From Deltaproteobacteria bacterium (lineage in GTDB: Bacteria > Myxococcota_A > UBA9160 > UBA6930), in contig JAJDAP010000116.1 in the NCBI GenBank assembly GCA_029261795.1, positions 1 through 64,000 on the forward strand: a stretch of DNA of 64,000 bases. Direction: 5' to 3'. How positions within the stretch are numbered: the first letter of the stretch is position 1; each line of letters begins with the position of its first letter. Below, in pieces: positions 44,571-53,036 of this stretch. The notes under the pieces were generated by a model, which saw only the letters and a list, made by a program, of their open reading frames with translations, was not told where the DNA came from and ran no database searches. Made by a program: the position numbers and the translations under genes.

Positions 44571-45526
44571 TCGGAACGGATCTCGAACTTCTGCTCCTCG
44601 GAAGCGTGGCGGAACTGGCCACGGCACTTGCCGCCGTCGAGGATGCTGAAACCGCCAGCTTGACGACCGAGTTGGTGCACAGGGTCGAAGAGGGGAAGCG
44701 TCCCTTCCTCGAGCGCCTCGGTGCTGCGCGCGCGCTGGCGCTGCTCGGGGATCCCCGGATCGACCCACTGCGGCCCCGGATGGTCCCTGTCGCGGCGGGT
44801 CCCTTCCAAATGGGAATGGACCCCAACGATGCAGACCGGGTGGGTCGCGAGTTCGATCTCCCGCGAGAGTGGTTGCTGAAGGCCTGCCCACGACACAACG
44901 TCCAACTCGACGATTTCGAGATCGGCCGTTTTCCCGTGACCCAGCTCGAATGGGCCGAATTCGTTGCGGCTACGGGCTTCGAGCCGCTGCCGACCGGCTG
45001 GTCCAGCGCCCGGCCGCCGCGGGGGCGCGAGAACCATCCCGTTCACGGCGTCGGTTTCGACGCTGCCCTGGCCTTCTGTGCGTGGTTGTCCGGCGAGGTC
45101 GGGCTCCGCTACCGGCTACCCACCGAACCGGAATGGGAGCGCGCAGCGCGTGGCTCACGCGACGCGGCCTATCCGTGGGGAGACGCCTTCGATCCGCGCG
45201 CCGCGAACACGCGGGAGGCGGGAATCGGCGAGACGACGCCCGTGGGCCTGTTCCCGGCGGGACGGAGCAGCGCCGGAGCCTTCGACATGGCCGGCAATGT
45301 CGAGGAACTCACTGGGACGCTCTATCGCCTCTACCCGGGCGCGGCGCTCGAGGATCCCGAGGAGGGCACCTACCCGGTCAGCAGGGGCGGTTGTTATGCG
45401 CTCGATGCGGACCTGGCACGTTGTGACCGCCGCCACGGTCCGGGCTTCGGTGGCGTCGTCGGATTTCGTCTGGCACGGAGTCGGCCCGGCGGCTTGGCAT
45501 CGGAAGCTGGCGGGGCCGAAGCGTGA
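44567..45526 (+). CDS. FGE/SUMF1-type protein (formylglycine-generating enzyme-like)
   Basis: This 319-residue protein has a helical N-terminal part (residues 1-75) and a SUMF1-like domain: MVPVAAGPFQMGMDPND, DDFEIGRFPVTQLEWAEFV, HPVHGVGFDAALAFCAWLS, YRLPTEPEWERAARG, YPWGDAFD, FDMAGNVEELT, RGGCYALD and GFRLAR. Canonical FGE enzymes have two Cys five residues apart near the C-terminus. Here the Cys residues are 276 and 286, in another spacing, so formylglycine formation is unlikely; EgtB-like or purely binding relatives exist. GTG start in a GTGA overlap. Confidence 0.88.
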   Translation: MIGTDLELLLLGSVAELATALAAVEDAETASLTTELVHRVEEGKRPFLERLGAARALALLGDPRIDPLRPRMVPVAAGPFQMGMDPNDADRVGREFDLPREWLLKACPRHNVQLDDFEIGRFPVTQLEWAEFVAATGFEPLPTGWSSARPPRGRENHPVHGVGFDAALAFCAWLSGEVGLRYRLPTEPEWERAARGSRDAAYPWGDAFDPRAANTREAGIGETTPVGLFPAGRSSAGAFDMAGNVEELTGTLYRLYPGAALEDPEEGTYPVSRGGCYALDADLARCDRRHGPGFGGVVGFRLARSRPGGLASEAGGAEA

Positions 45527-46515
45527 ATGGCGCAGAGCTGCGATCCCTCACGTTCTCGTTCCGCGCGGCTCGCGCCGTGATGGCCGCGGTCGAGACGGGT
45601 GTCGTGGATGCCCTGGTCGCGGCGCCGCTCACAGCGGAGGCCGTGGCCGAGACCTGCGGACTTTCCCCGCGTGGCGCGCGGGCGCTGCTCGAGGCGTTGG
45701 TTTCCCTGGAACTCGTCGAGGCGACCGGATCCGGGTACGCGGCAACACCGGTGCTGGGTGAGACGCTCGCCGAAGATGCACCCGAGAGCCGCCGACACGT
45801 CGTCCTTCACGATCTGTGGCACTGGGGACTCTTCGCACGACTCGAAGAGAGCCTTCGGAGCGGAAAACCGCTCACCGATCGGAGCAGGGACCCCTTCTTC
45901 AGCGATCCAGCCGTGCTCGTCCGGTTCTTTCCGAACCTCGCCGAGGCGATGACCGAGACGAGCCGGGACGAGATTCGGCGCTGGGCCGAGCGCGTCGAGC
46001 TAGCGCAGGGTGCGCGCCTGCTGGATCTGGGTGGTGGCGCTGGTGCGTTCGCCCTCGCGGTGGCAAGAGCGCACCCGGACCTCCAGGTCACGTTGATGGA
46101 TCTCCCGCCCGTCGCGCAACGCGCGGAGGCGGCGGTCCGGGATGCGGGCATGGAAGATCGTGTCCACGTCATCGCGGCGGACTTCAGCGCCGCGCCGCTC
46201 GACCCGTCCGGCGACGGATTCGACCGGGTGCTTCTCGCGCGCGTCCTGATGGGACTCGATGACGAGGCCGCCGTGGCGCTACTCGAGCGGGTACGCGAAG
46301 TGCTTCGTCCCGGGGGCCGCGTGGATCTTCTCGAACTGCGCCGCAGGGCACGTGTCGGCGCGTTGCTCGATCTCGACATGTTGCTCTTGACCGGAGGTGC
46401 CGTGCGTTCCGCAGTCGAGCTCGCGGTCTTGTGTGAGCGCGCAGGGTTGTGGCTGGACGGGCAGTCTCGTCTCGGCGACGAATGGGTGCACTTCGACGTG
46501 GGACCGAAGATTTGA
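45523..46515 (+). CDS. O-methyltransferase (acetylserotonin/COMT-like, SAM-dependent)
   Basis: This 330-residue protein has an N-terminal winged-helix dimerisation domain (AVETGVVDALVAAPLTAEAV, GARALLEALVSLELVE). The SAM domain shows motif I, LLDLGGGAGAFALAVARAHP, then VTLMDLPPV, DRVLLARVLMGLDDEAA and LRPGGRVDLLE. This is the plant-like COMT type used to methylate hydroxyls of aromatic and polyketide-like natural products. It supports a biosynthetic role for this part of the operon. Confidence 0.9.
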   Translation: MNGAELRSLTFSFRAARAVMAAVETGVVDALVAAPLTAEAVAETCGLSPRGARALLEALVSLELVEATGSGYAATPVLGETLAEDAPESRRHVVLHDLWHWGLFARLEESLRSGKPLTDRSRDPFFSDPAVLVRFFPNLAEAMTETSRDEIRRWAERVELAQGARLLDLGGGAGAFALAVARAHPDLQVTLMDLPPVAQRAEAAVRDAGMEDRVHVIAADFSAAPLDPSGDGFDRVLLARVLMGLDDEAAVALLERVREVLRPGGRVDLLELRRRARVGALLDLDMLLLTGGAVRSAVELAVLCERAGLWLDGQSRLGDEWVHFDVGPKI

Positions 46516-47249
46516 ACGGAAGACTGACGGGAACGGTGGCCTGGGTGACGGGCGCGGGTCGCGGTCTCGGCCGAGCCATCGCGCTCGCCTACGCGGACGA
46601 GGGCGCAGATCTGTTCCTGACTGCCAGGACGATCGACGAGGTGGACGACGTCGCTTTCGACGCCCGCGAACGTGGGGTGCAGGCAGAGGCCTTCGTCGCC
46701 GATGTGCGAGATGGAACCGCGACGGCCAAGGCCCACGCGCATTCGATCGATCGCTTCGGTCGCGTCGATGTGTTGGTGAACAACGCGGGTGTCTGGATCC
46801 AGAAACCGTTCCTGGAATTCACCGAGGAGGAATGGGCGCTTACGCTGGACACGAACGTGACGGGTATCTTCCACTGTACGCGAGCGGTACTGCCCGGGAT
46901 GAAGGAGCGGCGGCGGGGTCGCATCATCAATCTGGCATCGATCGACGGCCAGTTCGGCTTCGCAAACCTCGTGCCCCAGTGCGCATCGAAGGCGGCCGTG
47001 ATCGGTTTCACCAAGGCACTCGCCAAGGAGCTCTGGCAGGATGGCGTCGCCGTTACCGCGATCTGCCCGGCGGAAGTAGACAAGACCGTGGCCTGGGGTG
47101 CAGAGCCGGCGACACGTCCGGGCGCTCCCACGGTGCCGCTGCTGCCCGCGGACGTGGCACGCGCTGCGGTCTATCTGGCTTCGCCGGATGCGGAGGCGGT
47201 TACCGGTGTCACCCTCGATGTCTACGGTGTCGGGTTCCTCACTTCGTGA
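46512..47249 (+). CDS. Short-chain dehydrogenase/reductase (FabG-like)
   Basis: This 245-residue classical SDR has VTGAGRGLGRAIALAYADEG (TGxxxGxG), VNNAGVW, the Ser in NLASIDGQFG, QCASKAAVIGF (the usual YxxxK Tyr is replaced by Cys or shifted here) and ICPAEVDKT. The start is TTG at 46512, giving the same 4-nt overlap as the other junctions; no ATG fits. The Tyr of YxxxK reads as C-A-S-K, so catalysis may be altered. It probably reduces a carbonyl of the pathway intermediate. Confidence 0.82.
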   Translation: MNGRLTGTVAWVTGAGRGLGRAIALAYADEGADLFLTARTIDEVDDVAFDARERGVQAEAFVADVRDGTATAKAHAHSIDRFGRVDVLVNNAGVWIQKPFLEFTEEEWALTLDTNVTGIFHCTRAVLPGMKERRRGRIINLASIDGQFGFANLVPQCASKAAVIGFTKALAKELWQDGVAVTAICPAEVDKTVAWGAEPATRPGAPTVPLLPADVARAAVYLASPDAEAVTGVTLDVYGVGFLTS

Positions 47250-48325
47250 GCCAGCCTCGGAAGCGCGCGTGGCTGCTGCTGCCCTGGGCCATCGCCCTGG
47301 TCTTGCTAGGCGTCGTCGTCTGGCGAGTAGACGTCGGGGCGGCCGTGGAAGCGGCGCGTCGGGCCGATTGGCCGCGCTTCGCCCTCGCCGCAGGAGCCTT
47401 CGCCGCCCTCTGGCTGGTGATCGACGTGCTGGCGCTCTCGCGCCTGATCAGTCGCTTCCACCAGCCGTTTCGGGCGCGCGAGCTGCTGCCGCTCCGCGCC
47501 GCCAGCTACGTCTTCATGGCCCTCTCCTACGACGCCGCCCAGGCCGCCCTCGGGTTGGCGATCTCGCGACGCACCGGGATTTCGCTGCTTGCCCTCGGAG
47601 GGACCTTCCTGGCGTGGTACGGCGTCGATCTCCTGACGATCGCGAGCCTGGGCTCGGTGGGCGCCTGGTTCATCGAGGGGCCGCTTGGCGAGTCCCTGCG
47701 TTTCGGGCTCCCGATGGCACTTTTCGTGTTGCTAGGCGTGGGTGCTTTCCTGCTGACGATCTCACGCGAATCGCCGCGGGCAGCGGCCGAGCCCGCTCCT
47801 GCCGCCAGCGCGCGCACGCGGCTTCGAGGAGCGCGGATGTTGGCGACGCTGCGCCAGGCAAGACCGATGGATCTCGTCGAGTTCGTTGGTTGGCGAGTGC
47901 TCTTCTACGCCAGCTTCGTCGCATTCGCGGGTATCACGCTTCCCGCCTTCGGAATCAGCGTCCCATGGCAGGCGCTGATCGCGATCGTTCCGATCACGAT
48001 GAGCATCGCGGCCCTTCCGGTTACGGCGGCGGGCGTCGGCTCGACCCAGGTGGTCATGCTCGCGCTCTACGGGCGCTATGCCGACGAAGCGTCGATTCTC
48101 GCCTACTCGCTCGTCTACACCGTGAGTCTCGTCCTGTTCCGACTTCCCATCGGACTCCTGTTCCTCCCCTCGGTCGGGGAGCTGCTCAGCCAGGACCAGG
48201 CGGAGTCGGGAGGAGGCTCCGCACCCGCCGCTCGTTGCGCGAACGAACCGATGGCGGTAGATCTGGAACCCACCCGGACCTGGCTGCCCACCGAGCCGGG
48301 GACCGATTCGAAAGGAGAGCAATGA
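47246..48325 (+). CDS. Flippase-like membrane protein (LPG synthase TM / UPF0104 family)
   Basis: This 359-residue protein has about eight hydrophobic helices in the UPF0104/LPG_synthase_TM style: AWLLLPWAIALVLLGVVVWRVD at the start, then FALAAGAFAALWLVIDVLALSRL, ASYVFMALSYDAAQAALGLAI, the region around GIFLPAFGI-like segments, and PVTAAGVGSTQVVMLALYGRY near the end. Relatives are proposed lipid flippases. The C-terminal 50 residues are hydrophilic. Together with the MMPL protein it suggests a lipid-like product. GTG start in a GTGA overlap. Confidence 0.8.
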   Translation: MSQPRKRAWLLLPWAIALVLLGVVVWRVDVGAAVEAARRADWPRFALAAGAFAALWLVIDVLALSRLISRFHQPFRARELLPLRAASYVFMALSYDAAQAALGLAISRRTGISLLALGGTFLAWYGVDLLTIASLGSVGAWFIEGPLGESLRFGLPMALFVLLGVGAFLLTISRESPRAAAEPAPAASARTRLRGARMLATLRQARPMDLVEFVGWRVLFYASFVAFAGITLPAFGISVPWQALIAIVPITMSIAALPVTAAGVGSTQVVMLALYGRYADEASILAYSLVYTVSLVLFRLPIGLLFLPSVGELLSQDQAESGGGSAPAARCANEPMAVDLEPTRTWLPTEPGTDSKGEQ

Positions 48326-48834
48326 TGGCCACGTGGATGACGTCCAAGAGAATCACGAGGAGGGTCGGCAGCCTCTTGTCTGTCGGCCTGCTGCTTCTGG
48401 CCGGAGCGGCAGCCGCGGAACCCCTGGCAGTGGGGGATCGCATCGAGCCCTTCACGCTCGAGGACCAGCATGGTGACGCGCACTCCCTGGATACGGATGT
48501 GAAGGTCCTACTCTTCAGCCGTGATATGGACGGCGGCGATCTGCTCAAGGACGCGCTCGCCGAGGTCGGCCCGGACTTCCTGACCGAGAAGCACGCGGTC
48601 TACCTATCCGATATCAGCGGGATGCCGGGGTTGGTGGCGCGGATGTTCGCCATCCCGAGCATGCGCAACCGCGCCTATCCGATGTGGCTCGACCGGGACG
48701 GCCAGACCACGGCACGCCTGCCCGACGAGGAGGGGAAGGCGACCCTCGTTTTCTGCCACGACCTCGAGATCACCCGCATCGAGCACCATCCGACGGCTTC
48801 GGAAATCCGCAACGCGCTCGGCATCGCCGACTAG
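48322..48834 (+). CDS. Exported thioredoxin-fold protein (YtfJ-like)
   Basis: This 170-residue protein has a signal peptide (LLLLAGAAAA-EPL). The mature domain fits a thioredoxin-like fold (GDRIEPFTLEDQHGDAHSL, VKVLLFSRDMDGGDLLKDAL, YPMWLDRDGQTTARLPDEEGKATLVF), without a CxxC motif. YtfJ-type proteins look similar. It closes the operon; AAAGGAGAGC precedes the ATG. A role beside the cytochromes in the periplasm is inferred. Confidence 0.72.
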   Translation: MMATWMTSKRITRRVGSLLSVGLLLLAGAAAAEPLAVGDRIEPFTLEDQHGDAHSLDTDVKVLLFSRDMDGGDLLKDALAEVGPDFLTEKHAVYLSDISGMPGLVARMFAIPSMRNRAYPMWLDRDGQTTARLPDEEGKATLVFCHDLEITRIEHHPTASEIRNALGIAD

Positions 48835-49252
48835 CAAACGAACCGCACCAGGAACGCTTCGGGTCCAGGCCACGTCGCCCCGGTCGAGGATTCGAGCGGG
48901 CCCTTCCCATGGGACTTCCTGCCCCCACTTCCGTGGCGAAAAGTCCCTCGATGCTGGTCCGTCGGGAAGCCAAAACCGGGTTTGCATGCCCAGCCACGAG
49001 CCGTTGAAGCGCCACGAACGGTCTCCGTCGCCTGCGCCTTCCCATTCGGATCGTTCCCCGGGGCGCGCCTCTGCTTCCGCGCGTTCAGCCGGTATGCGAC
49101 TTGCAATATCTCCGGCGACCGGCCTGCAAACAGACGACTCATCGCCGCGGTGGCGAGCGTCCGAGGGGCATCACCGAACCGTCGAAGAATCAGGAACGCC
49201 GAATCGTTTTCGACTCACGACACACCAGGACCACACTTAGGAGAGTGCGAAC
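48835..49252. other. Intergenic region before hcp
   Basis: About 420 bases between the large operon and hcp. I see no intact gene. The hcp promoter must lie here, but I could not identify a convincing FNR-, NnrR- or HcpR-type palindrome. TTAGGAGAG lies before the hcp start. No clear terminator for the upstream operon was found. Confidence 0.5.
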
Positions 49253-50911
49253 ATGTACTGCTATCAATGTGAACAGACGACCAGGAAAGACGGACTTCTC
49301 GGATGTTCACAGGGGCCGGGCAACTGCGGCAAGACCGAGGAGACGTCCGACCTCCAGGACCTGCTGATCCACGCCCTGAAGGGGATCGCTCAGTACGACA
49401 AGCGGGCCAGGGATCTCGGTGCGGGCGACGACGAAGCCGCGGCCTTCATCCTCTACGGCATGTTCACGACGCTCACGAATGTCAACTTCAACCCGAGCCG
49501 CTTCCTCCATCTGCTGAAGCAGGCGTCCGAAGTTCGTGATCGCGTCAAGTCAGGCTACGAACGAGCCGCCGCGGCCAAGGGAGCCGAGGTCGAGACGCTC
49601 TCGGGCCCTGCGACCTGGGAGATTCCGACGGAGCCGGCCAGCCTCCAGGCCCAGGCCGCGATCGCGGGGATCCTGACTGGCGCGGACGATGTCGGCGAGG
49701 ACGTGATCGGGCTGCGGGCGCTGGTCCTCTACGGGGCAAAGGGAGTCGCCGCGTACGCCTACCACGCACTGATGCTCGAGCAGGAGAGCGGCGAGGTCTA
49801 CGCCGGAATCGAGGACGCACTCGATTTCCTGGCCGGTGAGCCCAGAGACGTCGACGCGCTCGTCGGGAAGGCCCTCGGGCTCGGGACACTGAACCTGAAA
49901 GTCATGGAGATGCTCGACGCGGGCAATACCGGGAAGTTCGGTACACCAGAGCCCTCCGCCGCCCGAATCAGCCACGTCCCTGGCAAGGCCATTCTGGTCA
50001 GCGGTCATGACCTGGCCGATCTCGCGGCCCTGCTGCAAGCGACCGCGGGAACCGGAATCAACGTCTATACGCATGGGGAGATGCTGCCGGCACATAGCTA
50101 CCCCGAACTGAAGAAGCACGACCACCTCGTCGGCAACTTCGGCGGTGCTTGGCAGGATCAGCAGAAGGAGTTCGCGACCTTCCCGGGCCCCATCCTGATG
50201 ACGTCGAACTGCATCATCGAGCCCGCACCTTCCTACAAGAAGAGCATCTTCACCGCCGGGCCCGTGGGTTGGCCTGGCCTTCGCCACATCGAGAACCACG
50301 ACTTCTCGACGCTCATCAAGGCGGCCCAGGCCATGCCGGGCTTCACTGATGAGCCGGAGAAGCAGGAGATCACGATCGGCTTCGGTCGCGAAGCCGTGCT
50401 CGGGGTCGCCGACAAGGTGATCGAAGCCGTCAAGAGTGGTGCGATCAAGCATTTCTTCCTGGTCGGCGGCTGCGACGGAGCCGTCAGCGGCCGCAACTAC
50501 TACTCCGACTTCGTCGAGCAGACACCGAAAGACACGGTTGTCATGACGCTCGGCTGTGCGAAGTATCGCTTCAACAAGATGGACCACGGCGATATCGGTG
50601 GCATCCCGAGACTCCTCGATATCGGGCAATGCAACGATTCCTACTCGGCCGTGCAGATCGCGCTGGCACTCGCAGACGCTTTCGAGTGCGATGTCAACGA
50701 TCTACCGCTCTCCCTGATCATCTCCTGGTTCGAGCAGAAAGCAGCGGCCGTTCTACTGACGTTGTTGTCACTCGGCATCACCGGAGTCCGCCTCGGGCCC
50801 ACACTGCCCGCGTTCATCACGCCGACCGTCCTTCAGATGCTGGTGGACAACTTCGATATCAAGGCGAACACCGAAGCAGCGGACGACATAGCGTTCGCCC
50901 TCGCCGGGTAG
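49253..50911 (+). CDS. hcp: Hybrid cluster protein (hydroxylamine reductase), class II
   Basis: This 552-residue protein has Cys3, Cys6, Cys18 and Cys25 in the spacing of the E. coli-type [2Fe-2S] N-terminus (C-x2-C-x11-C-x6-C), followed by [12 protein letters not shown]. Hybrid-cluster ligands appear in [38 protein letters not shown] (persulfidated Cys), TLGCAKYRF and DIGQCND. Hcp reduces NO or hydroxylamine, protects from nitrosative stress and can S-nitrosylate proteins. The reductase gene follows 90 bp later after a strong hairpin. Confidence 0.97.
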   Translation: MYCYQCEQTTRKDGLLGCSQGPGNCGKTEETSDLQDLLIHALKGIAQYDKRARDLGAGDDEAAAFILYGMFTTLTNVNFNPSRFLHLLKQASEVRDRVKSGYERAAAAKGAEVETLSGPATWEIPTEPASLQAQAAIAGILTGADDVGEDVIGLRALVLYGAKGVAAYAYHALMLEQESGEVYAGIEDALDFLAGEPRDVDALVGKALGLGTLNLKVMEMLDAGNTGKFGTPEPSAARISHVPGKAILVSGHDLADLAALLQATAGTGINVYTHGEMLPAHSYPELKKHDHLVGNFGGAWQDQQKEFATFPGPILMTSNCIIEPAPSYKKSIFTAGPVGWPGLRHIENHDFSTLIKAAQAMPGFTDEPEKQEITIGFGREAVLGVADKVIEAVKSGAIKHFFLVGGCDGAVSGRNYYSDFVEQTPKDTVVMTLGCAKYRFNKMDHGDIGGIPRLLDIGQCNDSYSAVQIALALADAFECDVNDLPLSLIISWFEQKAAAVLLTLLSLGITGVRLGPTLPAFITPTVLQMLVDNFDIKANTEAADDIAFALAG

Positions 50912-50920
50912 CGAATCGAA

Positions 50921-50956
50921 GCAGCGGAGGCGCGCGTTCATGCGCGGCTCCGCTGC
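50921..50956 (+). terminator. Strong hairpin between hcp and its reductase
   Basis: GCAGCGGAG and CTCCGCTGC form a perfect 9-bp stem, with an inner CGCGC/GCGCG extension. It starts 9 bases after the hcp stop and has no T-tract. It may partially terminate or stabilise the upstream message, lowering reductase output relative to Hcp. Confidence 0.55.
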
Positions 50957-51001
50957 TGGAATTCGCCCGCCATCTTCCGAGAGCTGCGAGTGAGAGAATC
51001 G

Positions 51002-52048
51002 ATGTCCGAGACGCACACCATTACGCTGGTCACCGAGGACGGAAAAGAGGAGCGCTTCGCTTGTCCCGATGACGTCGACATCCTCGCGGCAGCGGACGCC
51101 GCCGAGATCACGATTCCGGCGGTGTGCCGAAAGGGGACTTGCGGCTCCTGTAGAGGCCGATGCAAACAGGGGGACTACGAACTGCGATCCTTCTCCGATG
51201 GCGTCCTGAGCGAGGCGGACCGGGAGCGTGACGAAGTCCTCCTCTGTCAGACATTCCCGAAGGGCCCCTTGACCATCGAGGTGCCCGTCGATCACGCCCA
51301 ACTCGTCGCGGGGCCCGCTCCCGAGTTCACTTGTCAAGTCGTCGCGAACGAGGCTCTGGGGGGAGCCGTCAGAAGGCTCAGCCTGAAAGCACTGCCCGAC
51401 GAGGCAGGAACCTTGAACTCCTCCTTCGAACCCGGCCAGTTCATGGAATTGCAGATCCCGGGGACCGAAGCCACGCGAGCCTACTCACTCGCGAACGCCC
51501 CCAATTGGGAGGGCGAACTGGAGTTCCTGATTCGTCTGCAACCCAGCGGACTCTTCTCGAGCTGGCTCGACGAGAAGGCCAATCCCGGGGACACCCTTCG
51601 ATCGCGGGGGCCCAAGGGCCGCTTCACGATCAAGGAAGGAAGCCTCGCTCCTCGGCGCTTCGTCGCCGGTGGTACCGGCGTTGCGCCGATGCTCTCGATG
51701 CTGCGGCAGATGAGCGAGTTCCAGGAAACACACGACACCCGCCTCTACTTTGGCCTCAACACCGAGGAGGAGATCTTCGCGATGTCCGAGCTCGACGAGC
51801 TCGCGGCGTCCCTGCCGAATCTCTCGGTCGAGGTCTGCATCTGGAGGCCGGGACCCGACTGGCAGGGCTTCTCGGGCTCACCCGTGGATGCTCTGCGAGA
51901 GGATCTCGTGAGCGACCTCGCGAAGGGAACCGTGCCCGAGGTCTATCTGTGTGGACCGCCCGGGATGGTGAACGCGGCCCTCGCAACGATCGACGAAGTC
52001 GGGCTCCCCTACGAGAACGTCTTCAGCGAACGATTCGTGGCCAACTAG
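51002..52048 (+). CDS. hcr: Hcp-linked NADH oxidoreductase with N-terminal [2Fe-2S] ferredoxin domain
   Basis: Residues 1-90 are a plant-type ferredoxin with Cys42, Cys47, Cys50 and Cys82 (CRKGTCGSC then LLCQTFP). Residues about 110-345 are the FAD/NAD module: RAYSLANAP (FAD), GGTGVAPMLSML and YLCGPPGMV (NAD). This order resembles BenC or MmoC reductases, whereas E. coli Hcr has its ferredoxin at the C-terminus. Following hcp, it most likely feeds NADH electrons to Hcp. GTG at 50990 is an alternative start. Confidence 0.88.
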   Translation: MSETHTITLVTEDGKEERFACPDDVDILAAADAAEITIPAVCRKGTCGSCRGRCKQGDYELRSFSDGVLSEADRERDEVLLCQTFPKGPLTIEVPVDHAQLVAGPAPEFTCQVVANEALGGAVRRLSLKALPDEAGTLNSSFEPGQFMELQIPGTEATRAYSLANAPNWEGELEFLIRLQPSGLFSSWLDEKANPGDTLRSRGPKGRFTIKEGSLAPRRFVAGGTGVAPMLSMLRQMSEFQETHDTRLYFGLNTEEEIFAMSELDELAASLPNLSVEVCIWRPGPDWQGFSGSPVDALREDLVSDLAKGTVPEVYLCGPPGMVNAALATIDEVGLPYENVFSERFVAN

Positions 52049-52098
52049 CAAGAAGGACCCGATCGCGTACCTGCCGCATGGAAGGGCCGACCTCCGTC

Positions 52099-52971
52099 TC
52101 ATCCTGCCGTGACCCGCGCCAGGAACGCTTCTGCCGCGGTCGAGAGTGGGCGCGCACGCTTGTGGATGACGGCCAGCCGGCGGCTGATCTTCAGCCCCGT
52201 CACGTCGATGACCTTGACGCCCTTGCCTGCCGCTTCCACTCCGAGCCGGCTCACGAATGCCAGGCCGAGCCCCAACGCGACCATCCGCAGGATGGATTGA
52301 ACCGAGCGCAGCTCCATGACGACTTCGACCCGGACCCCGGCCTCCTCGAGCGCGCGGTCGACGAGACGGCGGATCGCGGCATCGCCTTCGAAGCCGATCA
52401 GCGGCAAGCCGTTCAACGCCGCGGCTCGAACACGCTGCTTGCTGGCAAGCGGGTGCCCCTTCGCGCCCACGAGGACGATCGGGTCGCGTCGCAAGGGAAT
52501 CACCTCGAGCTCCGTCGACTCGGCTGGCAGGGTGACGATGCCGAGTTCGAGCCGCTCGCCCACGACGTCGGCCGCGATCTCGCGGCTGCCGGCTTCCTTC
52601 ACGTGGAACACGACATCGGCATGCTCGCGACGGAAATCGCGGATGAGCGGCGGTAGCAGGAACGAGACGGCGGTCGCTCCACCGCCGATCCGTATCGTGC
52701 CACTTTCGAGCCGTAGCTGAGCGCCGACCTCGTTCTTGAGATGGTCGTAGCGCTCGAGCAGACGGCGACCCTCCGCTTCGACGAGTTCGCCCAGGTCGGT
52801 GAGCCGCACGCCCTTCTGGCTGCGGGCGAGAAGCGGCGCACCGAACTCGGCCTCCAGTAGCTGGATCCGTCGCGAAAGAGCGGGCTGCGTCAGGCCCAGG
52901 GCCCGCGCGGCGTCGGTGATGGCGCCACGCCGGGCAACCTCCACTAGCGAGCGAAGATGCTCCATGCTCAT
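52099..52971 (-). CDS. LysR-family transcriptional regulator
   Basis: This 290-residue protein has the LysR helix-turn-helix (HLRSLVEVARRGAITDAARAL, LTQPALSRRIQLLEAEFGAPLL) and an effector domain (VRIRIGGG-like stretch, ELGIVTLPAESTELEV, ILRMVALGLGLAFVSRLGV). It is divergent from the aconitase gene with only about 65 bp between the starts, the classic arrangement for a LysR protein controlling its neighbour and itself. Confidence 0.95.
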   Translation of the reverse strand: MSMEHLRSLVEVARRGAITDAARALGLTQPALSRRIQLLEAEFGAPLLARSQKGVRLTDLGELVEAEGRRLLERYDHLKNEVGAQLRLESGTIRIGGGATAVSFLLPPLIRDFRREHADVVFHVKEAGSREIAADVVGERLELGIVTLPAESTELEVIPLRRDPIVLVGAKGHPLASKQRVRAAALNGLPLIGFEGDAAIRRLVDRALEEAGVRVEVVMELRSVQSILRMVALGLGLAFVSRLGVEAAGKGVKVIDVTGLKISRRLAVIHKRARPLSTAAEAFLARVTAG

Positions 52972-53036
52972 AACCTATGGATAGCATATAAAGAATCGAT
53001 TTTATTTATATATCCACCGAGGTTAGGTTCCTCGTC
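52972..53036. promoter_or_regulatory. AT-rich divergent promoter/operator between LysR gene and aconitase
   Basis: This gap is strikingly AT-rich. It holds CTATGGATAG, a perfect CTAT-GG-ATAG palindrome, then an ATAAAGAATCGATTTTAT-like imperfect palindrome and TATATAT near the aconitase side, a plausible -10. LysR proteins bind such dyads in divergent gaps. Confidence 0.55.

Noticed and set aside
48835-49252. FNR- or HcpR-type operator before hcp
   Set aside because: I looked for TTGAT-N4-ATCAA and TTGTGA-N6-TCACAA type dyads and found no convincing match; only partial half-sites such as TTGCAA.
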